From Casuarius casuarius (taxonomy: Eukaryota > Chordata > Aves > Casuariiformes > Casuariidae), in contig PTFA01000028.1 in assembly GCA_003342895.1 (NCBI GenBank), forward strand, positions 4,238,433 to 4,302,432: DNA of 64,000 nt, in the 5' to 3' direction. Positions 9,830 through 21,882 of the stretch are shown piece by piece. The notes under the pieces are model-generated. The model was given only the letters and a program-made list of their open reading frames with translations. It did not search any database and was not told the DNA's origin. The position numbers were made by a program, and so were the translations under genes. Each line of letters opens with the position of its first letter. Positions within the stretch are counted from its first letter, which is position 1.

Positions 9830-11444
9830 GTATTGCAAGGAAAAAGAATGTCTGTTGTTCAGCTGCATGTTCTCATTTTACTGCTGTGGTCTGATTATAG
9901 TTTCTAGTTTTCTAACAAGACGTTCAGGAAGCCTTCTTGTAAGGAATACAAAGCTATAAAAAGCAACAGGGGTCAGTAAATGAAATACCAGAAAAGAGAA
10001 AGGTTCATATCGCCACTGGAGAGACTGCAAGCCTGCTATTGATTCAGATAATGAATGTCTCTTTGATTTTAATCCTCTCTAAAGAGTTTCAGTCTGGAGA
10101 GGAGAAGATATGTTCACTGATCTAGTGATTGCTCCAATTAGCTGTATCTTCTATGTGGTCTAAATGGGACTGGTGAAGTACATTGTCCTGTTGTGCTTAC
10201 TGTGGGAAGGGGATCTAAGTTCAGGACTGATACTACTTTATCTTTAATCATTCTCAGTTTGCCAAGTATTCTGCCAACAATAGGAACACATTTTCATACA
10301 TATAAACAGAGTAAAAACATTTTTTTCAGTTCAGGACAATGTAAATGAAAGTAGCATATGGCCAACTAAGCTTAAATCTGGAAGAATGCATCACTTCTTA
10401 CTGCTTTCCTGTCACTCCAGGAATCATATTAGTAATAGGGTCAGGTTTGAGAACAAGCAATGCCCGGCTTTCATTGCCTGGAAGGAAAATATTCTTGATT
10501 CAGGGTTTTAAGGCTGACAGGAGCAATAGAAAGGAAGGGGAAGTATAAGGACAGATCGCTAAAATGGTATTTGGAGAAGAATGGCCTGAACTGTTGCATG
10601 TAGAAACACATCCATTTTCTTGTTCAATAATGAAGGTATGAAAATGTCACCACATCAACACTCGGCTTTACAGTGGTGGCAGTCTGCTTTCAGAACCCAG
10701 CAGGATCTGATTGATAGCTTTTGAAACAATAACCAGATGCAAAACTATAAAAACTGGAGCAGTCAGAAATATATGTGATCATTTGTGTTTCATTTAGAAA
10801 TATTAAAACAGACACACTTTAGGCTGAGTTTACAGAGCAAACATCAGCAAAATGTTTAATAATCAGAAAACTAATTGCCTCTCTAAGCACTAGGAGGGGT
10901 CCATTTTGTAGCGTCATCTTTTCAGACTAGAAGTGAGCTGAAGATCAAGTGTTCTGCTCAAAAATGAAGATGAGTTTGCTCTGAATTCCCTATGATCATT
11001 TGCCTGTAACAGAAGTCCACACAAACTGAGCGTGATTGGCAGTCTTGGCTGAAAGGATACCTGGTATGCAAATAGTAGGTCTGATACTGAGCAAAATCGA
11101 GGAACATTGGCAGTAATCAGTGGTAGAAACTTGCAAATATCCCATGCTTTTTAGGCAAGACCAGCCTTTGCTGATAGGACATAACCAAATAAAGTGCAAG
11201 CAGAGATGAAGTACATTAATACAATTTACTGACTTCAAGGCCCTAGTTCCTTACTTTTATGAGCTTTGCATATTTTTCTATGAAGATAGAGAGCTGTCAA
11301 AATTAACAGCCGTAAGTAGTCCCATTTTGTGAAGCAGTATAAGGGCCTAGTTGTCATTAAAGTTGTCTAAGCTGGAATGTTTTTAATCAAAAACCACACA
11401 GAGTCAAGTGTTAGCTGAATTTTTTCTTTTTCTTGTTTCCACAG
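9830..11444 (+). other. SV2C: SV2C intron
   Basis: Intron of 1,615 bases inside the luminal domain. AT-rich. No repeat family or RNA gene recognised. Confidence 0.9.
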
Positions 11445-11648
11445 ATCTCGAGCAATATAAATTTGTTGACAGTGAATTTATAAATTGCACATTTTTCCAC
11501 ATCAGGACAGGATGCCAGATCTCTTTTGATGATGACTATAGTGCCTACTGGATTTACTTTGTTAACTTCCTGGGAACGTTGGCAGTGTTGCCCGGAAACA
11601 TTGTGTCTGCTCTTCTGATGGATAGAATTGGACGTTTGACAATGCTAG
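11445..11648 (+). CDS. SV2C: SV2C exon: end of luminal domain and TM8
   Basis: This phase-symmetric (1 to 1) coding exon of 204 bases reads DLEQYKFVDSEFINCTFFHI, then the SAYWIYFVNFLGTLAVLPGN membrane segment, then SALLMDRIGRLTML. The acceptor is TTTCCACAG at 11436-11444 and the donor is GTATGC at 11649. It ends the pentapeptide repeats (YKFVD, SEFIN, CTFFH) with one N-C-T sequon and holds TM8. MDRIGRLTML is the major-facilitator motif A (D-R-x-G-R) of the second half of the protein, at the cytosolic TM8-TM9 turn. Where I remember the human sequon N-K-T before GCQ, this copy has I-R-T, so that glycan site is missing. Confidence 0.96.
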
Positions 11649-12530
11649 GTATGCACTTCACAGTAAAATAGGAAATAAAAACAAAACCTAAAGCTATCCT
11701 GATAAAGCAACACTTTCTCTTTTTAAAGGATTTAATTCAGAGAGGTAAGGAAAAAATTCCTTCTAAAGATATTCCTTTATGTGGCATTCCAAGTGCCATT
11801 TTAGAAAGCTCCCAAGTTAGAAAGTCTAGGAACAAAGGGGTCTAGAACCAGTTCTACTATGCCACATTATCAGTCATTATTCTTCCACACTGGTATTACA
11901 AGACTGTAATTTAGGCATTGAGATGAGATTTTGAACCGTGCTGACCATTGGCTTGTCTTTGCTCCAGCTGAAAGGAGAGCAACATACACAGAGGTTATCG
12001 TTGGCTAGCGGAGCAGCTCCTGGCAATGACCTAGTGAGCAGTCCTTAGCCTGTCGCCATTTTGAAAAGTAATACAGCTGAAAGGTATCTACTGCAGAACA
12101 TCTCCAATGACAAATCCGTTTTCATTTTACTTATATAACTATGTAGTAGTTTATTATGTTTGTTTTCTTAGGAGCATATTTACATATAAATGCAATTCCT
12201 ACTCATACTACAATATATAAATGAGTTTCATTTAATGGCAGGAGATGATAAACAATGAAGAATAGGGGTAGTTTCCCCTAGATGACTTGTTCTGGGAGTT
12301 CAGAGGGGTTCCGGTTTAATACTTTATGATATATCCTAATATTTGAGGAGTTACACTCTCAATTTTTTCTGAGCCCCTTATAGCCAGCAAAGGATATCTC
12401 TTTAGTTTTTAACTCAGAACATATGGATCAGTTATTCACACACACTGTGTGAATAGGAATATTAGACAAACAAAGATTATTCTTTAAAAACAACTCCACT
12501 TAGTAATTGTGTTGCCTGTCATGTATATAG
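11649..12530 (+). other. SV2C: SV2C intron
   Basis: Intron of 882 bases. A 10-bp perfect inverted repeat (12433-12455) lies about 75 bases before the next exon. Nothing else noted. Confidence 0.9.
12433..12455. repeat. perfect inverted repeat, 10-bp arms, 3-base spacer
   Basis: TATTCACACA, spacer CAC, TGTGTGAATA. Could fold as a hairpin in the pre-mRNA about 75 bases upstream of the exon at 12531. Confidence 0.85.
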
Positions 12531-12690
12531 GTGGTTCCATGGTTCTTTCTGGCATAAGCTGCTTTTTCCTGTGGTTTGGGACCAGTGAATCCATGATGAT
12601 AGGTATGCTTTGCCTCTACAATGGTCTCACCATCTCAGCGTGGAACTCCCTTGATGTCATTACTGTGGAACTGTATCCTACAGACAGAAG
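12531..12690 (+). CDS. SV2C: SV2C exon: TM9 and TM10
   Basis: This coding exon has 160 bases (phase 1 in, phase 2 out) and reads GSMVLSGISCFFLWFGTSES, then MMIGMLCLYNGLTISAWNSL, then DVITVELYPTDRR. The acceptor is TATATAG at 12524-12530 and the donor is GTAAGT at 12691. It contains two hydrophobic helices, TM9 and TM10. The conserved sugar-transporter-like ELYPTDRR turn at the cytosolic end of TM10 is also present. Very close to mammalian SV2C. Confidence 0.96.
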
Positions 12691-15600
12691 GTAAGTGCAG
12701 ATATATCTTTGCTAACCCTGCTGGGTCCATCCCTAGGTACCAGCAGAAATGGTAAACAGAAATGGTTAAATATGAGCTTTACAGCAGTGGTGATGTTTTG
12801 AGTTGGCCAAACACAGTTTGTCTTGTGAATAGCAAGGGGAAAAAAAAGATTTTTTGAGCTATTTGGTATGTATTTTGCATCAAATATCACCTAGTCAGGA
12901 AAATGCTACAAATGTAGTTTCGTATGAAATATGAAGGTCTAAATGCTACTTTTGTTTAAAATACTGCTTATCAATAGTGTTTCTGAAAACATTAATGGAA
13001 TAACTCTGGGTTTCCCCAAGTGCAACTAGCTGCGAAGTCAGCATTTGGTCCAAAATAGCAATATTGTCTGTTGATTATGAAATGGTGTGGGGATGAAAAT
13101 AAAAATCACTGGCTGGAGCTGAACAACATCTTCTGCAAAAGATTGTGGGTTTGAACCTTGCTGAGCTGTTAATCAGTGTGCTAAGGATTTGTATGCAAGG
13201 TCAATAGCAGTTGGTATGTTCTCATCATTAATCACATACAAGAGTGTCTTGGGTGCTACTCCCGACCCTTCAAGGTTCTTAGAGAAAGACTCAGGACACT
13301 TTTCATGTCCTGCAAGCACTGCTGCTAGAAGGGAATTTTTCCTTTAGTGCTGAGGTATAGGATACTCTTTAATGTTGATCAGATGTCACTGAATGGACTG
13401 TAGGAAGAACAGTCTAGTCATACAGTGTAATATGTCAAGGGTAAAAACCTAAAAGTCATATTTTTTTTGAATAGACCGGGATATTTTCTCTTTTTTTTCC
13501 CCTTAAAAAATAATTTCTGTGTAAGCTTGCACAGGTTCCTGCCAATGTGTGGAGTGTCTTTTCTCTTATCACAATACTACTTGTTATGTCATTCAGTTAA
13601 AGTTTCAAATAGAGTGAAATAAATAATTCCAGAAGTTTATGAATGCTTAATGCCTTGCTGGCAGTTCTAAGTTTTGGGACACAGATGCATCTGGCTTTGG
13701 TGATGCTCATTAAGAGAAAGGAGACTGTAGACTGAGTTGAGTAGTCACCTCTGCTTTCTTTTCATTGGCATTTTATTTTAATTTATGCTTCTTTACACAA
13801 GAAATTAATCTCTATTCTTGTGGTTATGTCCAAATAGCCATACTGTGCTACTCAGGAATCCAAAGCACTAAGTTTTTATTCCACCTCAGCAAATTTCTCT
13901 TCTGGCAATAATTATTCCATCAGTCAAGCTTTATGGTATAATTTTAGTAAACATCCTTTATAATTAGATATTTTCTTGGAATTCATGAATGTAGTAAGCA
14001 TAAATATTTTCTTAGAATGAAATAGAGAAAAGTAATTGTGGTAAAACACATTTATTTTAAAGGAAGAAAAAATAATCATCAGTACTAGGAATGATAAAAC
14101 AAACATTATTGATATCTCTTCTAGGTCATCTGTATTTGGAGCTAATAGTTATTGTATGGAAGTTTCCACTAGCGTTGAGATTTTAGCAGATTTTTTCCCC
14201 ATTTTCTTTTTTAAAAATGCATGCATGCAAGAACAGCTGTATGGAATTCCACCATGAAAATTTACTTCCAGATGTGTGTTTCTTTGGAAACAACTCACAT
14301 AGAAAATAGATTATTTTATATTATCAGTGTAAAAAGGCTAATATACCAATCTACCTGTCTCAGAAAAGGCATTGCTGGTATGTAACGAAGGTGAGATTTT
14401 TCCCAAAAGTTCTGGTCCCTCCACTACCGTTTTTTGTCTGTTGGGTTATAAGGAAATGAGCAGTTCTGGAAGTCTGTTCCTAGCTTTTTAGATTGGGGTA
14501 AGGCTGTCCCTCTGTTTCATAAAACTGCAGGGACACACAGCCTGTTTTCCACAATTCTTTCTCTGAGATTTTGTATCCAGGCTGGCTCCCGTTTTAAAGG
14601 CCTCCATTACCCACCTCTAATGGTCCTGTTTGTCCTTCTAAGACTTCTTTGATCTCCATAACCTATGACTTGTCACAGTTTGCCAGGAATTTCCAGGTGT
14701 TGCAAGGGGCCCCAGGACCAGACAGCCTTTCCAGGCATATATGGTACATGGAGCTGCCTGATCTGTTATGCATCCGGGGTCCTGCACACTCAAGAGGGTG
14801 TGCTCTGCTTGCGCTTTCAGACCTGCTGGCTGAATCCACAGTGAATGTGGTCCTAAAAGTGGCTTCCATTTTTCCCTTAAAATACGATCTAGATGCAACC
14901 ATTTTGTTCACTGTATCACTATTTTGCTACTCTGCTATGTACTCTTTCCTCACTCCGGACCAGTGAAATGGCTAGAAACCAGCAGCAAAGGGCAGCTGGA
15001 GGTTGGGCTGGAAGAAAAGGGTGTGGAAGGAGGCCGGTGAAACACTCACATGCACAAGAGACCGGCCTGACAACACCTCCTTCTCCTCCTGCATGACTCC
15101 TCTTGGAAACCAGCCAGTTGCCAAACTGCTGGGAATTTGCCAGTGTCATGCAGGGTAATACAAAAGGTGTTTCATAAATCGTACTCCAGCTTATTTATGA
15201 AAGACCATTTCGGCTTTCTGCCAGGCAGGGGTGTGGTGAGCAGTTTGGAAGCTTTTGGTGTTTATGATACACAGGACACATTGTGTTTTTCTCTTCATCT
15301 ACTCACAGGGCAGAATTAAGGTTGTTTCAGAATCTTCACAGATTTGGATTCTGTGTGCTTTCAAACTTAACTATGGATTTATGCTTTAATTCACAATTTA
15401 ATGCCTGGGTTTGAGGTAATTAAGTAGTTTGTCCTAAATTCTTGATGAGTACTGTCAGATTTTATGCCATTGTAGCATAGCTTTTGTCTGGATATTCTTT
15501 ATAAAACTTCAGTAGATACGCGCAACTGCTAAAGTAAGAGAGATGTTAGAGACTGTATAGATGTCATGTGGTTTTCAGGTAGATGAAGAAGTTATGTTAA

Positions 15601-18600
15601 AAGATGTTCAAAAAGGTATGTTACAAAATCCTAGTCATAGGGAGGTTTATCTCTTCCAGATGACACACACAGAGGTAATGAATACTCATTTCGTAATATT
15701 AATTTATTTTTACTTTTCAATACACAAACTTTAAAGGACACCAATCATGATAAGCTGTGAATTAGCTAATTTTTAATAAACAAGGAAATTAACCCAGCTC
15801 CACAGTATAAAGCAGTTGTTTTACTTCATCTTTTCTCTCATCTTCTCTCTTGTCTCCTTGATGGCCTGTGTTCTGGATTGCTCAACACTCAGCAGGTTCT
15901 GAAAAGTCTTTGGTCAGTCATGACCCACTGGAGAGCCAAGCTAAACTGTTCAGTAGCTATTGAAGCTCTGCTCTAAAGGAGTCTTATTAAACTTCTCATG
16001 AGCATTTTTAGATGCTCCTAGAGTAATTTCTTACTCTTTCATAAACCTAGTGTATTTTCAGAACATTGCCTTAAATGAGGTGATGTAGAACTTGAGGCAC
16101 AGAGGAGAACGATAATATTGTTAAGAATGACTTTAGGTGCCTGATTTGACAAATGTGGTGCCCGGGTTTCAGTTACTGAGCATTTTACAGGAGGAAATGA
16201 GCTGAAAGTATAACTTTCACTGCAGCCATGAGTGCTCTTCACATCAGCAACTCAAATCTGAAAGTGCTAAGCTGAGCACCCAGAAAATGTGAAATGCATG
16301 CTTAATGACCACTTAATTTGGCTCAAGTGATTTGCCTGGCATCATACAGGAATTTTGTGACAGGGGTAGGGATTATGCATTTCTCCTGACAGCATTCAAC
16401 TACCTTAGCTGTGAGACTCTGCGTTCTCATCTTGCAGTCCCCAACCGTAATGACAGTGCACCTTCCAGCTTCTGCAACAGATGAGGCAAAGCAAGTTTCC
16501 TTCACTACATAACTTGTTTTATCCCTCAAGCTCTCTTTTTTCTGTGCATTGGCACAATGATGTGGAAAAAAAATACTATGTGATGAGGTAATTATAGATT
16601 GTGTTGTAATGTGTGTGCCCAGGGGGCTTGAATAACATTGCACAACTGCCTAGATCTGCCTATAATACAAATATAAATGGAAGAGAGTTAAAGCTCTCCA
16701 AAGAAATATCATTTAGGAAGACTTTAATGACTTTGAAACATAGTTGTTGCATTCACATAAATGATAAATGTCTTCTTGTGAACTAACTTGGGAAGCACCA
16801 AGACTTTAAGTCAAGACTTGTTAAGGAGAGGGTACAACAAATAAGCCAAACTTAAACAGATACTGGAATACAGCAAGTCACCTCCTTATATTTCCTGCAG
16901 AGTAAATCAAGGTCAGATTCCATCAAGTAATCAAAAATTCATCAGTTTTACTATGGTTGCCAGACATCTGGTTTTGAATCTTGGCCAGGAATATTTAGAA
17001 TTCAAGGTGTGCTATAAAATGAAGTCTGAAATGAAATCCTGTTCTGCTTTTTTTATTATCTTTGAAAGAAGTTCATAAGAGTTTGGTCATAATTAGGAAA
17101 TAAGTCACCTATCTTCAGTTTATTTTATATTTACCTCTTGCTTCTCTTCTTGAGCCCTGAGAATCTCCCCCCAGACTCATAACTATTATTCACAAGATAT
17201 CTTAAGTCCAACATTTTATTGTTGTGGTTGTCAGAAGAGAAGTTTTCTATTCTTTTCAGTTGTAATAGCAAAGTCATCAACTTACAGTGCACTTCCTGAC
17301 AGCTATTTTCTACTGCCATCCTGTGGATGCGATTCAGCTGCATTTTGCTGAAATTCTTGAAGTGCTTCAGCTTTGCAGTTTCTTTCTTCTTTCCCAGCAG
17401 AGCAGGCATTGTGAATAATAACTATTACTTTTTTTACTGAACTGAAAATAGTTTGCTGTTTAGCTACTGGAGATTTTGATTTCTTACCCAGTCACACTGA
17501 AGTCTGCTAACAACTCAAAGAATACTAGGCAGATATTCTCTATTTGCTGTGTATATTTTACACTTACCACCAAAATATCTAGAGGCTTTACAAAATTCAA
17601 AGACCCTGGGGTTGCTCTAGAGTCCCTCTTCTTCCCCACTGTGGTAGCACTCATCTTCTTAGATAGTTACTTATTTTTGGCAAGACCTTATTTCTATGGG
17701 AAAATTCTAAACAGTGTTACTTTGAAGTCCTTCTTTACTGTCTTATTTTTATTCCGTTAATTTCTTGTGGATATGGAACCAGGTAGGATTAATTTGAAGC
17801 AAAATCCTTATCTTTTACATTTGATGCCTTGAACCAGTCTTGTCTTGCCGAAGGCATCGAACAAACTTATTTGAAATATTTTTTCGGGGATTATAAAATA
17901 AAAAAGGCTTAGAGGTTTAGGATTTTTAACTGTTTTGTTCTCCTTGTGAGAGCATTTGTCAAAGTAACTTAATTCTTCTCTTCCATCAAGACAAAGATAT
18001 GAGAAACCAGGCCTTTCTTATTCTTTGACTAATTTTTTCTATTTTGTCTCCAGTTCTATACTTACGTAGAGGAGGGTGGAATCATTGCTTTTGAGGGATT
18101 CACAACCAAACTTAATGGATTAGTAGTCCAAGGCAGAAAGGCAAATTCCATGGGTCTACTTGCACAGTGAAGGCTGTAACTAGCCAGTCTATCATCTGAA
18201 AATGTCCAGACTTCAGAAAATTGGCCATAGCACGTTCAGAAAATTCATGGTTTTCATAGCCTTTCAATGTTATCAACGCCCATGAAAATGGTATTCAGAG
18301 TCTTTTGTAAAGTGTTGGATAGGTCCAGCATTAGCTCTGGCAAGAAGGTCATCAAATATCTGTGCTACACATTCAGGAGCAATCCAAAGGCTCTTGTAGG
18401 ACAGTGAAGTTGTTAAGTGTTCTGACTATGAGCAATGGAAAAGTGGAGCCAAAGTATTTTGTTTAGATGTATAAGCACCTGGTCTAAGAAGCAGCGTATG
18501 TGGCAACTGGGAAACAAGCTCTTTTAATCTAAAGATTTGGATAATCCCTCTATTTTTAACTGTTTTGGATTCTTGCCATTTGTTATGTGGGGCTTGGGTG

Positions 18601-19795
18601 AAAGGAAGCCAGCTGTTTTCCTTGGTCACAGCTTTCCCAGCCCCTGAAGTAAAATACATTTGGGGAAATTCCTTTTATCTTAACATCCAGCTTTCTCACA
18701 GATCTGACACTCTTACAGGACTTTTGCATTGTTATTCTAGCATTACTGAAATCTGGATCTTTTTTTTAAAACAAGTCCACGTTGATGCACCAGCACTGTC
18801 TGACTGATATGCTTGAGGGATTTATTGACATCATCTAACTGGGCAAAGGATTCTTGCTACCCAGCTCCCTTGGCTGGTAATGAGGATTGCTTATGGACTC
18901 AAAAAGAGATTTTTATGCCAGTGATTTGCCCGGTAACTGATGAACATAACGGAGACTGGTATATTTAGTAATGACTTTAGGCTTTTGGATTTCTTCACTT
19001 AGTTCATTCAGGATGCTGAGATGACACATCATGTATCTCTGATCATTTGCAGACTTTCTGTATACTCCAGCACTTTCCTGAAACATTACAGCAAAGGTCG
19101 TATTAGTGTTGCAGGAGAAGACTTATGTATTTCAGCATATATGTTGCATGGCTTTTTTTACTCCTCTGAATTCGGTAGAATGAACTATGAAGGGATGAAT
19201 TAATACAGATTTTAGCTGATTTGAGTCACAAGCACCTTTTAAGAAAGATGGGTTTTTTTTAAACCAACAAGTTCTGAATTTGCCATCCCTATCCCTCAAC
19301 AGTTTGCTCAATGACTTCATTCTGAGCGTGCAACAAATTCACATTCAGACACCGTATTAGAATTGAAGGATATAGAAGGAGAATGTTGAACAGTGATACT
19401 AAATTTCAGGCACAGGTAGCAACAGCTATATAATTAGACATTTTACTTAAGCCTGTAAAAAATGTTACTGTTTCTGTGACAGTGGATGTCACAATAAATG
19501 ACCAGGCAAAATGATGTGCATGTTATGTATTTTAGGCAAAAAGACATGCCTGAAAACTGCTTAAAGATCAAAAGATTGAATTGCTGCTGGGTTGTTCATT
19601 TTGTATCATGAGAACAGCCAAGCCAATAAAAATAAGCTTAGTTTATCTTACTCTTTTCATGACAATTTGTTAATATTAATGAGGTAAGCCTAATAGCAAC
19701 ATCTTACAATTGGAAAAACTGAATAAGTTAGATTTACAAAGCAGAACTGGATTTTCAGTGCCAACAAACTACTTTAATTTTACTCAGTTATAAGA

Positions 19796-20160
19796 AATGT
19801 TGTATTATAATATTACAGATGTATCTTCTATTGCAAATGGTATTTGTATTACAAATATTATCCACTATTATAGAAATACAAATACAAAATATGTAATACA
19901 AAGGCACAAAATATTTAATACAAATACCAAATACAAAATTATAATGCAAATGTATACACAATTATACAAAATTTGCATTTATTATTTATGCAAATAGTTT
20001 ATTCAGTTTATGCAATTTATACAATTTTATGCAAATTATACAAATACAAATTTAATACACTTATGCAAAATACAAGTACAAAATTAATATAAATACAAAA
20101 TATTTAATGTAATACAAAATATTATAAAAATACAATATTTTGTATTACAAAATTACCTTA
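19796..20160. repeat. AT-rich degenerate tandem array (AATACAAA-like unit)
   Basis: About 365 bases built from variants of AATACAAA, ATGCAAAT and ATACAAAT, almost free of G and C. It ends in a perfect 15-bp inverted repeat (20109-20123 with 20134-20148, 10-base loop; left arm GTAATACAAAATATT). Confidence 0.85.
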
Positions 20161-21834
20161 ATCATTAATATGGTAATATTGGATATAGAACTGATAATAG
20201 TTCTAGGTTATAGTGGCAGCTCTGAATGTGCTATCTGTAGAGCCCAACACATGAAAATAAATGATCCAAATTGTTCAGAAAGTTGTATTCAGACCCCTGT
20301 TATAACTAGATGATGCAAGCAAATAGCTTCTGTGAAATAACTTACCTTTATAAGGTAATGTAAAACAGCATTGAGTGTAAGTAAAGCTTACCCATGTGTT
20401 CTGTACTAGTGCCTTTCCAAAGATTTCATGACCATATCTCTGCCAAATTTGTATTAGCTAGATCTATATATTCTTTTGTGACTTCTAGTAACTCTCTGAA
20501 TATATTGAGGCTGCTGATGGCTAAGTGTCCATTTTCTCTATGTGAATACTATTATTTTCCTGTAACTGTTACTTAGGACAAGTTTGGTCTCACATCAGTA
20601 CTGAGAGCCAAAGAAATTGTATTTACATCTGCAGACACAGAGACAGACACACAATCACCACTATAACTTTAGAAATATCTTCTATGCATAAAGAAGGGCA
20701 AAATAGGAGCAGTTCTGACTCTTTTCATCTCCTTCTTCCCCAGACTTGTTCAAAATAGCTGCAGCCTGTTATTACCCCATCAGATAAATTCTGTTTTCTA
20801 GGCTGGCTGAGCTGTCTTTAACCTTTTCCTATCTGTGGTAAAGTATACCTCACCACAGTCTTGCCTCTTCCTGATCCTCCTTCCTATCTCCACTGTCATT
20901 CACCCTAGGAGATACATCAGTCTGAAGCTCCTTCACTGTCAGTAGCTTCTCCCCATTCTGGTCAGCTTCCTTCAGACACTCTTCTGGCGCTTGGCTTTAT
21001 CTGCCCTTATAGCACAGATGTTTCTGTCTTAGAGACTTGATCTTATTCTCTCCGGGGCCTTGAAAGATTACTGTAGTAGGGTGCTTCTTCACCACTTCTT
21101 TCAGCCCATCTCTCACTCCTCCTTTGGACTGATTTCTCTAAAAGTCTTCCTAAAACTTGCTCATTCTTCCTCTGAGGAAGGAATTGCTGCGAGCATTTCT
21201 CTGTCAGAAAGCTTCACAAGCAACACTTCCAAAATTTCCTCGTCAGCCGCTCTCAGCGGTAGGCTCTCAGGCAGCCCTCGCTGGTCTGCATTGTTCCTTC
21301 TGTCAGGCAGCAGAGCATGTCACGCTGAAGATGGTCACCTCCAGGATGTGCAAGTTTAGGTTTTTTGGCGGTAAGTATTGGATAAGGTCTGTAGGTTTAA
21401 CCAAACTAGTAAGGGCTTTAACCATTCAGGAGGCATATCTGAGTATCTTCTGCTTGCTTTTTCAACCAGTTTAAACTAGGTTTTCTGGATAGTTTCTGCT
21501 CTGTGGTCCAAATGGACTCTCTCTCTTTCCGTAGATATCACTGATATTTCTAATGGCGCAATATATTAAGGGGTAGCATGTTTTGCACAAAGAGGAATTA
21601 TTACTTCAGGCAAAGCAAACATTACTTTGCTAAATCCCAGCTATTTTAAAGAGACTAAGAGATCAGAAAAGACATATAATACTCAGAGATAACACTGGAA
21701 CAGTAAGTATTGAGTTTTAGGATTTTAGTTCCTTAAGAAAGGGTTTAGAAGAAGAGGATTGACTTTGGTCTGCAACCATGGACAAATTAATACTTAATGT
21801 TAGCTGAAAAACACCTTTTTGAAGCTGTATTAAT

Positions 21835-21882
21835 CAGTCTATTTCATGTTTTCAGTCTGTTTCATGTTTTAAGTCTGTTCTG
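21835..21882. repeat. 18-bp tandem repeat, about 2.6 copies
   Basis: CAGTCTATTTCATGTTTT, then the same with G at base 7, then a partial copy AAGTCTGTTCTG. Intronic. Confidence 0.85.
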
